Under the pieces are notes generated by a model that was not told the origin of the DNA, made no database searches, and saw only the letters and a program-made list of their open reading frames with translations. Shown here in pieces: positions 1 to 8,140 of a stretch of 23,252 nucleotides of DNA; the stretch's first letter is position 1; every line of letters starts with the position of its first letter. The position numbers were made by a program, and so were the translations under genes. This stretch comes from CAYNYF01 sp964401385 (GTDB lineage: Bacteria > Planctomycetota > Phycisphaerae > SM23-33): NCBI GenBank assembly GCA_964401385.1, contig CAYNYF010000070.1, forward strand, positions 1 through 23,252. The letters are read 5' to 3'.

Positions 1-57
1 GTTGGAGTCTTCGGCATTACCCGGCGATCTTACCTACTGAAAAGGGATGCACCCTCT

Positions 58-83
58 GCCGGGTGCCGCCGGCGGCATCCGGC
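58..83. repeat. Inverted repeat upstream of gspE
   Basis: The two arms (58-70 and 71-83) pair along their whole length apart from one G:T position. The core at 64-77 is a perfect 14-nt palindrome, TGCCGCCGGCGGCA. In RNA it would form a strong GC hairpin with a small loop. No T-run follows on either strand, so it is not a classical intrinsic terminator. It could mark the end of a gene left of the window. Positions 1-57 and 84-160 show nothing else that I can support. Confidence 0.5.
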
Positions 84-165
84 CGCTTCGGTCAGGCGGC
101 AAAATCCCCGGCCCGCCGGATTCGTTTTACGGTTTCATAGAAAGGGCCGATATTATGTACTTCGT

Positions 166-170
166 GGAGG
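166..170 (+). promoter_or_regulatory. Ribosome binding site of gspE
   Basis: GGAGG ends 6 nt before the ATG at 177. An in-frame TTG at 171 directly abuts the GGAGG and cannot use it, so 177 is the better start. Confidence 0.75.
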
Positions 171-176
171 TTGGCC

Positions 177-2000
177 ATGCCTGATCAGCGGCAGCGCAGA
201 GCGGCCGTGCCGGGGGCCGCCGTGGGTGCGCGCCCGAACAGCTCGGAAGGCTTCGTGGCGGCCGTGCGCTCTGCCGGCATCGTGGGCGAGCCGTTGATCC
301 AATGGGCTGTCGAAGAGAACCGCCTCTCCGGCCGGGCCGTTCACGAGCTGCTGGCCGAGCGCGCGCCGGCGGCGGAGGCGGAGATTTATCGCATCCTGGC
401 CGAGTTCCTCGGCGTGGAGTTCGAGCCGCTGGCGGGGGGGGAGCTGGATGAGGATCTGGCACGCTTCCTGCCCAGCCAATTCGCCCTCAGCCTCAACATC
501 GCCCCGGTGGAATGGCGCGACGGCGAGCTGGTGGTGGCGACCAGCCAGATGGAGATGCTCGTGGCCACCGACGAGGTGGCCACGGTCGTGGGCGCGCCGG
601 TGCGAATGGTCCTGGGACCGCCGTCGCGGCTGAACCGGTTCATCCGCAGCTCCTACGGCCTGGGGGCCGACACCGTCAACGAGCTGGTCGCCGAGAACGG
701 CCACGCCGCGGAGCCGATCAAGCTGGTCGCCCCCGAGCCGGTCAACATCAGCGAGAGCCTCGACTCCAGCCAGGAGGCCTCCGTGACCCGCTTCGTCAAC
801 CAGGTGCTGATCGAGGCGGTCAAGAGCCGGGCCTCGGACATCCACATCGAGCCGTTCGAGCAGCAGCTTCGCGTGCGCTTCCGCGTCGACGGCATGCTTC
901 AGGAAATTCCCGTTCCCCCGGCGATCAAACAGCTCGAGCAGGCGATCATCTCGCGCGTGAAGGTCCTGGGCGACCTGGACATCGCCGAGAAGCGCCTGAG
1001 TCAGGACGGGCAGATTCGGCTGATGATCCTGGGCCGGCCGGTGGACGTGCGGGTCTCGGTTCTGCCCAGCATCTACGGCGAGAGCGTGGTGCTGCGGCTG
1101 CTGGATCAGCAGGCCCAGTTCCACGATCTGGGCGAGCTGGGCATGTCCGAAGGAATGCTCCAGCGCTACCTTCGCGTGCTCTCCCTGGCCCAGGGCCTGA
1201 TCCTGGTCACCGGGCCGACCGGCAGCGGCAAGACCACCACGCTGTACGCCTCGCTGAACCACGTCAACCGACCCGGACGGAAGATCATCACCATCGAAGA
1301 CCCCGTCGAGTACCGCCTGGAGGGCATCACCCAGGTGCAGGCGAGGGAGTCCATCGGGCTGGGGTTTTCCTCGCTGCTGCGGAGCATCGTCCGGCACGAC
1401 CCGGACGTGATCATGGTGGGGGAGGTCCGCGACGGCGTGACCGCCAACATGGCCCTGAATTCGGCGATCACCGGGCACCTGGTGCTGGCGACGCTTCACA
1501 CCAACGACGCCCCCACGGCGGTTTCTCGGCTGGCGAGCATGGGTGCGCCGCGATACATGATCGCCTCGGCGGCAAAGGTGGTGCTGGCGCAGCGGCTGGT
1601 GCGGGTGATCTGCCCGCACTGCCGGCAGGCGGTCGCGGACGTTCCGCCGGAGGTGTTGCGGGACTTTCCGGTTCTGGCTGGCGGCGAGATCTTCCACGGC
1701 CGGGGCTGCGAGGCCTGCCATCACACCGGCTACAGCGGGCGGACGGGCATCTTTGAGTTGTTCGTCGTGACCGACTCGGTGGCCGAGATGATCACCAGCG
1801 GCGCCGGGGCGGTGGCCATTGGCGAGGCGGCGATTCGGCAGGGGCTGATTCCTCTCCGCCAGGCGGCGGTGGAATTAGTCCGGGCCGGAGTGACTACGGT
1901 CGACGAGGTTTACAGAGCCACGCGCGATGTTTCCGAGGAAGATACTGCCGGCATGGCCAGCCGTGAAGGCGGCGTGGAGACGAAAGATCGGCCGAGGTGA
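177..2000 (+). CDS. gspE: T2SS assembly ATPase GspE
   Basis: This is the cytoplasmic hexameric ATPase that powers pseudopilus assembly in type II secretion. The protein has 607 residues from the ATG at 177. Residues about 20-160 are the N-terminal MshEN/T2SSE_N-like region. The RecA-like core follows, with Walker A GPTGSGKTT at 346-354 and the Walker B region DPDVIMVGEVRD from 408. A tetracysteine zinc motif is present as CPHC (479-482) and CEAC (511-514); this is typical of GspE and of some PilB proteins and is absent from retraction ATPases of the PilT type. The gene opens the secretion operon, and its TGA overlaps the GTG start of gspF. The pseudopilins and secretin downstream make T2SS far more likely than type IV pili. 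All catalytic motifs are intact. Confidence 0.96.
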   Translation: MPDQRQRRAAVPGAAVGARPNSSEGFVAAVRSAGIVGEPLIQWAVEENRLSGRAVHELLAERAPAAEAEIYRILAEFLGVEFEPLAGGELDEDLARFLPSQFALSLNIAPVEWRDGELVVATSQMEMLVATDEVATVVGAPVRMVLGPPSRLNRFIRSSYGLGADTVNELVAENGHAAEPIKLVAPEPVNISESLDSSQEASVTRFVNQVLIEAVKSRASDIHIEPFEQQLRVRFRVDGMLQEIPVPPAIKQLEQAIISRVKVLGDLDIAEKRLSQDGQIRLMILGRPVDVRVSVLPSIYGESVVLRLLDQQAQFHDLGELGMSEGMLQRYLRVLSLAQGLILVTGPTGSGKTTTLYASLNHVNRPGRKIITIEDPVEYRLEGITQVQARESIGLGFSSLLRSIVRHDPDVIMVGEVRDGVTANMALNSAITGHLVLATLHTNDAPTAVSRLASMGAPRYMIASAAKVVLAQRLVRVICPHCRQAVADVPPEVLRDFPVLAGGEIFHGRGCEACHHTGYSGRTGIFELFVVTDSVAEMITSGAGAVAIGEAAIRQGLIPLRQAAVELVRAGVTTVDEVYRATRDVSEEDTAGMASREGGVETKDRPR

Positions 2001-3091
2001 AAGCAGGTCCCGCACAATCCGTCGCGGCCCGCGGTGCCAAGTTCCCCCGGATTCCGGGCCTTACCGGCCGGCACATCGGCCAGCTCATGGTGCAGCTTTC
2101 CGACCTGCTGGACGCGGGCTGTCCCATCAGCCGGGCGCTGAAGGCCATCGGGCGGCAGACCTCTCAACGGCCGCTGGCCGCACTGGCCGAGGCCCTTAAC
2201 GCCGACATTGTCAACGGGGCCTCGCTGGCGGGGGCGATGGAGCGCACCGGCCGGTACTTCTCCGAGGTGCAAATCTCCATGGTCCGGGCCGCCGCCGCCG
2301 GCGGGTTCCTCCAGAAGACGCTGGCCAGCCTGGCCACCCACGCCGCCCGGCAGGCCGATGCCATCAAGCAGATCAAGGCCAAGCTGGCCTACCCCGCGGT
2401 GCTGGCGGTGACGGCGCTGGTCTCGGTGATCTTCATGCTGACCTGGGTGGTGCCGCGGTTCACGACGGTCTACCACGCGGCCAACAGGCTGCTGCCGGCG
2501 CCGACGCGGGCGCTGTTGGCGGTGAGCCAGTTTCTGGACCGGCACTCGCTGGAGCTGGCCGTGGCGGCGGTGCTGGCCCTGCTGGCCGGACGGGCGCTGC
2601 TGCGGTGGGGCAAGTTTCGCACCTGGTGGGGGCGGGTGGTTCTGCGGCTGCCGGTCATCGGCCCGGTGCTGCGCGACTGGGAGATGTCCCGGCTGGCCGG
2701 AACCATGTCGCTGCTGCTGGCGGGGGGGGTCACCGTCCTGCGCAGCCTGCGCCTGGGGGGGCAGGTGGTGGGCAACGCGTCCGTCCGCGAGGAGATCAAA
2801 CGGCTGGCCTCGGCCGTCGAGCGCGGCGAGCCGCTCAGCGGGCCGATGAGGAACAGCCGATTCTTCGGTGCGACCACCACGGAAATGATCGTCGTCAGCG
2901 AGGCCAGCGGGAAGCTGGCGTCGGTGCTGAATCGCGTCGCCGTCCAGCGATATCGGGACTTCCAGGCAAAGACCGACGCCCTGCTTTCGCTGCTGGAGCC
3001 GGCCATCATTCTAGCCGTCGGCGCCCTGGTGGGGCTGACCGTGGTCGCCTTGCTGCTGCCGGTATTGTTGATGAATACGCTGGTTGGATAG
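1997..3091 (+). CDS. gspF: T2SS inner-membrane platform protein GspF
   Basis: GspF is the polytopic inner-membrane protein that couples the GspE ATPase to pseudopilus growth. The 364-residue product has two T2SSF domains. The first is at about 22-130, with the motif LLDAGCPISRAL. The second is at about 235-330, with LLLAGGVTVLRSL and the SEASGKL signature. Predicted membrane segments are at about 134-156, 185-203 and 335-360. It starts with GTG inside the gspE stop (GTGA overlap), so translation is probably coupled. It is slightly shorter than the usual roughly 400 residues, mainly at the N-terminus, where the cytoplasmic tail is brief. No damage is visible. Confidence 0.95.
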   Translation: MKAGPAQSVAARGAKFPRIPGLTGRHIGQLMVQLSDLLDAGCPISRALKAIGRQTSQRPLAALAEALNADIVNGASLAGAMERTGRYFSEVQISMVRAAAAGGFLQKTLASLATHAARQADAIKQIKAKLAYPAVLAVTALVSVIFMLTWVVPRFTTVYHAANRLLPAPTRALLAVSQFLDRHSLELAVAAVLALLAGRALLRWGKFRTWWGRVVLRLPVIGPVLRDWEMSRLAGTMSLLLAGGVTVLRSLRLGGQVVGNASVREEIKRLASAVERGEPLSGPMRNSRFFGATTTEMIVVSEASGKLASVLNRVAVQRYRDFQAKTDALLSLLEPAIILAVGALVGLTVVALLLPVLLMNTLVG

Positions 3092-3106
3092 CAGCTTTCC
3101 CTCGCC

Positions 3107-3125
3107 GCCTGCCGCCATGGCAGGC
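3107..3125 (+). promoter_or_regulatory. Hairpin just upstream of gspG
   Basis: A perfect 7-bp stem (GCCTGCC at 3107-3113, GGCAGGC at 3119-3125) encloses a 5-nt loop. It ends 5 nt before the gspG GTG, in the only non-overlapping gap between gspF and gspG. Its place suggests an mRNA stability or translation-control element for the major pseudopilin. That role is inferred from position only. Confidence 0.4.
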
Positions 3126-3130
3126 CGCAT

Positions 3131-3550
3131 GTGAGCGATGCCATGGGTAGATCAAACGGTTTTTCCCTGATGGAAATGATCCTGGTGGTGGTCATCATCG
3201 GCCTGCTGGCCGCGCTGGTGCTGCCGAAGATGCTGCCCTGGGCCGAGCGGTCCAAGATCAAGACCACGCAGGCCCAGATCAGCTCGCTGGAGACGGCGCT
3301 GGGCCAGTTTGGGCTGGACCAGAGCGAGTATCCCAGCACGGCCCAGGGGCTGCGGGCCCTGGTCGAGAAGCCCGCCGACCTGAAGTTCCCGGACAAGTGG
3401 ATGGAGTACTTGCCGGCCGTGCCCCAGGACGCCTGGGGCTACGATTACTTCTACACCAGGATCAGCAAGGACAAATACGAACTCTACTCGGTCGGACCCG
3501 ACGGTCAGAAAGGAACGGACGACGACGTCCACCGCATACAAAAGAAGTAA
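3131..3550 (+). CDS. gspG: Major pseudopilin GspG
   Basis: GspG is the major subunit of the periplasmic pseudopilus. The 139-residue precursor has a short leader ending in Gly, then the type III (class 3) prepilin signal FSLMEMILVVVIIGLLAALV, with Glu at +5 of the mature protein and one hydrophobic helix. The rest matches the T2SSG core, including the C-terminal sequence VGPDGQKGTDDDV, which resembles the calcium-binding loop of GspG proteins. The start may be GTG 3131 (10-residue leader) or ATG 3143 (6-residue leader); neither has a strong ribosome binding site. The prepilin peptidase that must cleave it is not in this window. Its end lies directly before the gspH signal. Confidence 0.94.
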   Translation: MSDAMGRSNGFSLMEMILVVVIIGLLAALVLPKMLPWAERSKIKTTQAQISSLETALGQFGLDQSEYPSTAQGLRALVEKPADLKFPDKWMEYLPAVPQDAWGYDYFYTRISKDKYELYSVGPDGQKGTDDDVHRIQKK

Positions 3551-3566
3551 TCGCAGCTTCACGCTG

Positions 3567-4118
3567 ATGGAGCTGCTGCTGGTGCTGGTGGTGATTTCGC
3601 TGGCGGCGGCGTTGGTGCTTCCGCGGCTGGGCCCGACCGCCCGGCGGATCGGGCTGCGCTCCGCCAGTTACGACCTGCTGTGGCTGCTTCGCCAGGCGCG
3701 GTGGTGGTCGATGAGCACGGGGCAGACCTGCCTGGTGCATCTCCGCCCGGTGGCCGGCGGCTACGCGGCCGAGGTGTCGTACGTGCCCGTTGACGGGCGT
3801 CTGCCCCAGCCGCTGCCGGAGGAGTGGGCCCAACTGGAGCAACTGCCCGCGGTCAAAGAGCTGATGCAGATCCCCCCCGACCGCGGCATCAGCCGGCGCA
3901 AGGAGCTGACCGTTCGCTTCACCCCTTGGGGGGTGGACGAGGATTACGTCATCGCACTTGCCGAAGGCTTCGGCCTGGCGGGCTCGCAAATCGAAGTCCA
4001 CCGTCCCAGCGGGCTGGTATGGCTGCTGTCGGACGACGAGCCCGGCGCCTTCGACCGGAAGTCGCTGGCCGCCATGGAAAACTACTGGCAAACGCATTGC
4101 AGCAGCATCGGTCGCTGA
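3567..4118 (+). CDS. gspH: Minor pseudopilin GspH, start unclear
   Basis: The frame encodes a prepilin-like N-terminus (FTLMELLLVLVVISLAAALV) and a roughly 180-residue body with a beta-rich C-terminal half, as in the minor pseudopilin GspH of the pseudopilus tip. The first ATG, 3567, lies inside the signal, at Met+4 of the mature protein, so a product started there would lack the leader and Phe+1. The frame stays open upstream through the end of gspG, but I find no ATG, GTG or TTG. An AAAGGA at 3509-3514 precedes two ACG codons (3522, 3525) that would give a leader of about 12 residues. The residue before the predicted cut is Ser rather than Gly. Explanations are a non-canonical start, a +1 shift out of gspG, or a sequencing error. 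Confidence 0.82.
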   Translation: MELLLVLVVISLAAALVLPRLGPTARRIGLRSASYDLLWLLRQARWWSMSTGQTCLVHLRPVAGGYAAEVSYVPVDGRLPQPLPEEWAQLEQLPAVKELMQIPPDRGISRRKELTVRFTPWGVDEDYVIALAEGFGLAGSQIEVHRPSGLVWLLSDDEPGAFDRKSLAAMENYWQTHCSSIGR

Positions 4119-4120
4119 TC

Positions 4121-4555
4121 ATGTTGGGTAGGAAAGAGCAACTCGCGCGCGTGCCGGCCGGGGCATCGGCCAGCCGGCGCCGGCGCGGGCGGGGGTTTTC
4201 GCTGCTGGAGATGCTGCTGGCGGCGGCGGTGTTGGCGGCGGCGCTGCTGATCGTGATGGAGAGCATCTCTTTCGCGCTGACGGCGGCGGCGCGCATGGAT
4301 CGAGACCAGATCGCCTATCGAATCGCGGCCGATCGGCTGGAGCGGGCCGCCGCGGGGGAGTATCCGAGCCTGCCGGCGGAGGGTCAAAGTGGCTTGGCCG
4401 GGGCGGAATATCGCTGGCGCGTGCAGGCCGGGCCGGAAGCGGACGGCCTGCGACCCCTACGCTGCATCGTGCGCTGGGAAAGCCTCGGGCGGGGCCGGAC
4501 GGTTATGCTCAGCCGCCATTTGCCGAGCCGGCAGGAAGGCGGGTCGTCCCCGTGA
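4121..4555 (+). CDS. gspI: Minor pseudopilin GspI
   Basis: This is a 144-residue prepilin-like protein. A long, very basic leader of about 25 residues ends in RG, followed by the cleavage signal FSLLEMLLAAAVLAAALLIV with Glu+5. The remaining body, about 95 residues with a Trp-rich strand pattern, suits GspI, which pairs with GspJ and GspK at the pseudopilus tip. The ATG at 4121 lies 2 nt after the gspH stop. The frame is open further upstream inside gspH, but that part would only add sequence unlike a prepilin leader. The assignment as I rather than another minor pseudopilin rests on order (G-H-I-J-K) and size. Confidence 0.85.
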   Translation: MLGRKEQLARVPAGASASRRRRGRGFSLLEMLLAAAVLAAALLIVMESISFALTAAARMDRDQIAYRIAADRLERAAAGEYPSLPAEGQSGLAGAEYRWRVQAGPEADGLRPLRCIVRWESLGRGRTVMLSRHLPSRQEGGSSP

Positions 4556-5238
4556 AGGCAGGCTCGAACAGCTCGGCCGGACTGACGCTGTTGGAGACAA
4601 TCCTGGCGATCTCCATGCTGGGGATGATTCTGACGGCCCTGCACGTGGCGCTGTCGTCGGGCGTTGGGGCCTACCGTCGCTGCCGAGACACCTCCGATCG
4701 CGACACGATGGCCTATTCCGCGATCCGGCTGATCACCGATGACCTCCAGCGCCTGGCGCTGCCGGTGGCCGCGTCCGAGCCGCCGACGCTGCTGGGCATG
4801 CCGGAGGTCGGCCGGCCCGGCGCCTGCCTGCTGCGGCTTCGAACCAATGGCGGACCCGGCCCGGACGCCCGGGAGATGCTGGTGGACTATTTCTTCATGC
4901 CGACCGGCCCGGAAGCCGGCTCGCTGGTCCGTCGGTCCGAGCCGCTGCACGCGCCCGGCTGGGAAGGCCCCGGGCCCCCCAGCGCCCAAGCCGCGGACGA
5001 CGTGCAGGCCCGCTACGAAGGCGTCGCCGCCGGCCTTCGGGGCGTCCGCCTGCGATACTTTGACGGAGAGGCCTGGTCGTCGCAGTGGAGCACCGCCCGG
5101 CGCTCCGGGCCGCCGAAGCTGGTCGAGGTCGTGCTGGAGTTTGTCGGCAAGCGCGGCCGGGCCCGGACCTACACCCAGGCCGTGCCCGTCGTCGTCGAGG
5201 GCCCGCTGATCGGCCGGGCGGGCCAGGACAATCCCTGA
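4552..5238 (+). CDS. gspJ: Minor pseudopilin GspJ
   Basis: This 228-residue precursor starts with GTG inside the gspI stop (GTGA). The leader MKAGSNSSAG is followed by LTLLETILAISMLGMILTAL, which is a prepilin signal with Glu+5 but Leu at +1 where Phe is usual. The length and the C-terminal beta-rich segment (LRGVRLRYFDGEAWSSQW, then VEVVLEFVGKRG) fit GspJ. It probably joins GspI and GspK in the tip complex that starts pseudopilus assembly. The unusual +1 residue may affect methylation of the mature N-terminus but not necessarily cleavage. Confidence 0.88.
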   Translation: MKAGSNSSAGLTLLETILAISMLGMILTALHVALSSGVGAYRRCRDTSDRDTMAYSAIRLITDDLQRLALPVAASEPPTLLGMPEVGRPGACLLRLRTNGGPGPDAREMLVDYFFMPTGPEAGSLVRRSEPLHAPGWEGPGPPSAQAADDVQARYEGVAAGLRGVRLRYFDGEAWSSQWSTARRSGPPKLVEVVLEFVGKRGRARTYTQAVPVVVEGPLIGRAGQDNP

Positions 5239-6620
5239 TGAGCGGCTCGCGAAGATCTACCGGCGTGGTTCTGATCGTCGTGCTGTGGGCGGTGGCGATC
5301 CTGGCGGTGGTGTGTCTGGCCCTTGGCGGGACGGTGCGGTCCAAACTGGCTCATCTCCAGCGGAATCGCAGCGAGCTGATCGGCCAGGAAGCGCTGCTCA
5401 GCGCCGCGGCGTTGGGCAGGGAGCGGCTGCGAGCCGACCCGCCCGCGGCCGACACGCTGGCCGACGATTGGTGCGGCGCCGAGCCCGACCGGTTCACCTT
5501 GAGCCTGGACGGCGTCGAGGTCCGGGTGTTCTCCCCGCCGGATCGGTGCGGGCTGGAGGACGAGTCGGCCCGGTTGAACGGGAACACGGCTACGGCGGAG
5601 ATGCTGGGCAAGCTTCCCGGAATGACGCCCTCGGTGGCGGCGGCGTTCGCAGCGGCGCGCGAATCGGCCCGGGCGGCGGAACATCCGGAAGACCTCCTGG
5701 CCGGGGCGACCGGCGTGACCGAACCCTACGCCACGCCCAGGCAACTGGCCGACGCGCTGGTCAGGGCCTTTGCCGAGGCCGGCCTGGCCCGGCCTGCCCA
5801 GTACGACGGCGGGCACGGCGCGGGCGGCTGGCGGGCCTACCAAGCCGGACTGCCCCCGGACGTCGCGGAGGTGATGGATTACCTGACGGTGTTTACTCGC
5901 CAGCGGAACCTCGACGCCCGCGGGCGCCCGCGCGTGAACGTCAACACCGCTTCGCGGGCGGATCTGCTCGCGGCCGTCGACGGGCATTTCAGCGACGAGC
6001 AAATCGAGGCGATCCTCCTGGCCCGCGCCGCCGAGGCCTTCGAGAGCATCGGCCAACTGCTGACGCGGGAGATGGAAATCCCCGACGCCGAGGGAGAAAC
6101 CAAAGTCGTTCGCATCGGTCGGGAGCAGCTCAAGCCGGTCGCCGACCGCCTCACCGCCACCGACGAGGAGATCCTCGCCGGCCTCGTCAACGTCAACACC
6201 GCCCCGCGCGAAGTGCTGCGCGCCCTGCCGGGCTTGACAGAGGCCGACGTGGCCGGCATCATCGCGCATCGGACCGACCTGGGCACCGGCCCGTTCGGGC
6301 CGGAGCACGCCCTGGCCAGCATCGGCTGGCTGCTGGACGTGTTGAGCGAAGAATCCTTCGCCGAGGTATGTCTGTTCGTGACGACGCGCAGCCAGCAGTT
6401 TAGAATGCACGCCGAGGCCCGCCCGCTGCGGTCCGACCCGGCGCCGTCGGCGGGTTCGCGTTTGCCGGGGGAATTCGGCCCGGTCGCCCGGGTGAGCACC
6501 TACGCCCTGGCGGTGCTGGAGCGGGAGCCGAACCTGCCCGCCGCCGGCGGCAGCTGCAGCGTGCTGTTCTGGCTGAAATGGTCACAGGTTTCCGGGGCCG
6601 AGAAGCCCGGCTGGCGGTGA
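5238..6620 (+). CDS. gspK: Pseudopilus tip protein GspK
   Basis: GspK caps the pseudopilus. The protein has 460 residues from the ATG at 5238, which overlaps the gspJ stop by one base (TGATG). The leader MSGSRRSTG precedes VVLIVVLWAVAILAVVCLAL. There is no Glu at +5, as is characteristic of GspK. Two helix-hairpin-helix-like segments, each opening with VNVNTA, begin at about residues 233 and 317; they match the SAM-like part of the T2SSK family. It is longer than the usual 300-350 residues because of an inserted segment between the N-terminal region and the first VNVNTA, plus a C-terminal tail. A 59-bp gap containing the palindrome CGGAAGCTTCCG (6656-6667) separates it from gspL. Confidence 0.92.
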   Translation: MSGSRRSTGVVLIVVLWAVAILAVVCLALGGTVRSKLAHLQRNRSELIGQEALLSAAALGRERLRADPPAADTLADDWCGAEPDRFTLSLDGVEVRVFSPPDRCGLEDESARLNGNTATAEMLGKLPGMTPSVAAAFAAARESARAAEHPEDLLAGATGVTEPYATPRQLADALVRAFAEAGLARPAQYDGGHGAGGWRAYQAGLPPDVAEVMDYLTVFTRQRNLDARGRPRVNVNTASRADLLAAVDGHFSDEQIEAILLARAAEAFESIGQLLTREMEIPDAEGETKVVRIGREQLKPVADRLTATDEEILAGLVNVNTAPREVLRALPGLTEADVAGIIAHRTDLGTGPFGPEHALASIGWLLDVLSEESFAEVCLFVTTRSQQFRMHAEARPLRSDPAPSAGSRLPGEFGPVARVSTYALAVLEREPNLPAAGGSCSVLFWLKWSQVSGAEKPGWR

Positions 6621-6679
6621 GATGAGGTGTTGACGATCCCGCGACAGGATCTTCACGGAAGCTTCCGGGGAAGGACGTG

Positions 6680-8140
6680 ATGAAAGGCCGAGAAGTGCTA
6701 GGCGTGGACTTCTGCGGGGACCGTCTGAACGTGGTGCAGGTCCACCTGGACGAGGTCTCCAAGCGCCCGGTATTGACCCGCTGGGCCGGCAGGACCGTTC
6801 CCGCCGCCGCCGAAAGCGCCGCCGTCGCCGCCGTCCTGAGAAAGATGCTCGACGGGGAGGGTTTCACGGCCACCTCGGCGGTGTTCGGACTGCCGAGGGG
6901 GAGGGGATTCCTGCGAACCCAGGCGGCCGAGCGGTCGGAAGCGGAGGTCTTCTCCCGGGTCGATTATGTCAGCGACGGCTGGACCGCTGCCGACGGCAGG
7001 CCGGTGCTGGGCGTCGCCTCGCGCGCGGACGTGGCCCGACAGGCCGAGATCGCCCACCAGGCCTCGCTCCAGTTGTTGGCGGTGGAGCTGCGCTCGTTGG
7101 GCTCTCTGAGGACCTTGGGGCTGCTGGGGGTCTCCGAGGCACCGGGCGAGCCCGCCGGACCAGCCGGGCAGCCGGCGGCCGGAGCCGCGGTGCTGGGGGT
7201 CGTCATCAGCGAGACGGACCTGACGGTCGCACTGGTCGACGGCGGGGCGGTTCTGGCCGTTCAGACCCGCGGGCGTCCCGCCGGCGGCGGGCTCGAGCGC
7301 TGGGACGGCGCCCTGACGGCGGCGGAGCAGATGCTCCGGATGGTCGAGCTGGCCCACCCGGAAGCGCCGGCCGGGGCGGTGCGGGTCCTGGTCAACGATC
7401 GGGATCGCCAGGCGGCCAGGAGCCTGACCAACAGGCTCGGCCTGCCGGTGGAGCTGGTTTCCCCCGCCAGCGCGGCAAACCTGGGCGTGGAGGGCGAGCT
7501 TACGGACCCGGCCGAGTACGCCGCGGCCATCGGACTGGCTTTGGAGGGCCTCCAGGACATCGCCGTTTCTCGCCCCCGGCGCGATCGGGTCGCCGGACGG
7601 CTGAACTTTCTCCAGGCGGCAAAGCCGCCGCGGCGGAAGAGGGCCGTCTCCTGGCGGCAGGCGGCCGTGGTCGCCGCGGGCGCCGTTCTGGTCGCCCTGG
7701 CCGTGACCGCCGGCTATGCCCTGAACAAGCGCAGCGACTTGAACGAGCTGGCGGCCGAGCGCGACCGGCTACAGCAGAAGGCTCAGCTCGGCTGGCAGGC
7801 CCGGCACCGCTGGCTGGCGATTTCGCCGTGGCTTGCCGCGGCCGACGGCGGCGGGCGGGCCGCTCAGCGCGAGGTCCTGGACGCCATCGCCGGACTGTTC
7901 CCGTCGAAGGACGCCTACGTTCAGACCGTGCTCGTCCAGCCGGGCCAGGATGATGACAGCCGGGCCGTCACCTTGACCGGGCGGACCCGCCACAGCCGGC
8001 CGCTGAGTGAGTTCGTTTCCAAGCTGAACAACTCGGCCATGTTCGAGCGGGCCAGCCTCGGCCGGGTCGCCGATGATTCGGCGAAATCAGAGTTTCCCAA
8101 GAGTTTTTCGGTGTCAGTTTCTTACAGAGGGCGGCGCTGA
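6680..8140 (+). CDS. gspL: GspL/PilM-like inner-membrane platform protein
   Basis: The 486-residue product combines an actin-like cytoplasmic domain with a single membrane helix and a periplasmic domain, the layout of GspL, which recruits the GspE ATPase to the membrane. The N-terminus (LGVDFCGDRLNVVQVHL) resembles the first strand pair of PilM and GspL folds. A membrane segment lies at about 328-349 after a basic stretch (PPRRKRAVSWRQ). The remaining roughly 135 residues hold a short coiled coil and a ferredoxin-like PilN/GspL-type domain. The ATG at 6680 follows AAGGA (6671-6675); an in-frame GTG at 6677 is too close to it. Sequence similarity is weak, so the name rests on architecture and on its place between gspK and gspM. 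A PilM-PilN fusion is another fair description. Confidence 0.8.
   Translation: MKGREVLGVDFCGDRLNVVQVHLDEVSKRPVLTRWAGRTVPAAAESAAVAAVLRKMLDGEGFTATSAVFGLPRGRGFLRTQAAERSEAEVFSRVDYVSDGWTAADGRPVLGVASRADVARQAEIAHQASLQLLAVELRSLGSLRTLGLLGVSEAPGEPAGPAGQPAAGAAVLGVVISETDLTVALVDGGAVLAVQTRGRPAGGGLERWDGALTAAEQMLRMVELAHPEAPAGAVRVLVNDRDRQAARSLTNRLGLPVELVSPASAANLGVEGELTDPAEYAAAIGLALEGLQDIAVSRPRRDRVAGRLNFLQAAKPPRRKRAVSWRQAAVVAAGAVLVALAVTAGYALNKRSDLNELAAERDRLQQKAQLGWQARHRWLAISPWLAAADGGGRAAQREVLDAIAGLFPSKDAYVQTVLVQPGQDDDSRAVTLTGRTRHSRPLSEFVSKLNNSAMFERASLGRVADDSAKSEFPKSFSVSVSYRGRR

Noticed and set aside
126..156. Promoter for gspE with TATTAT (151-156) as the -10 box.
   Set aside because: The best -35 candidate (TTTACG at 126-131) matches only 4 of 6 bases with a 19-nt spacer, and transcription would start inside the ribosome binding site.
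153..1724. A 523-codon open frame on the minus strand opposite gspE.
   Set aside because: gspE has intact Walker and zinc motifs on the + strand. The antisense product shows no domain and the composition of a GC shadow.
5169..6410. A 413-codon open frame on the minus strand opposite gspK.
   Set aside because: It mirrors the gspK codons, has no recognisable motif, and lies within a continuous + strand operon.
6621..6679. Internal promoter before gspL from TTGACG at 6630.
   Set aside because: No -10 box lies at a suitable distance; the palindrome CGGAAGCTTCCG is the only structure here.
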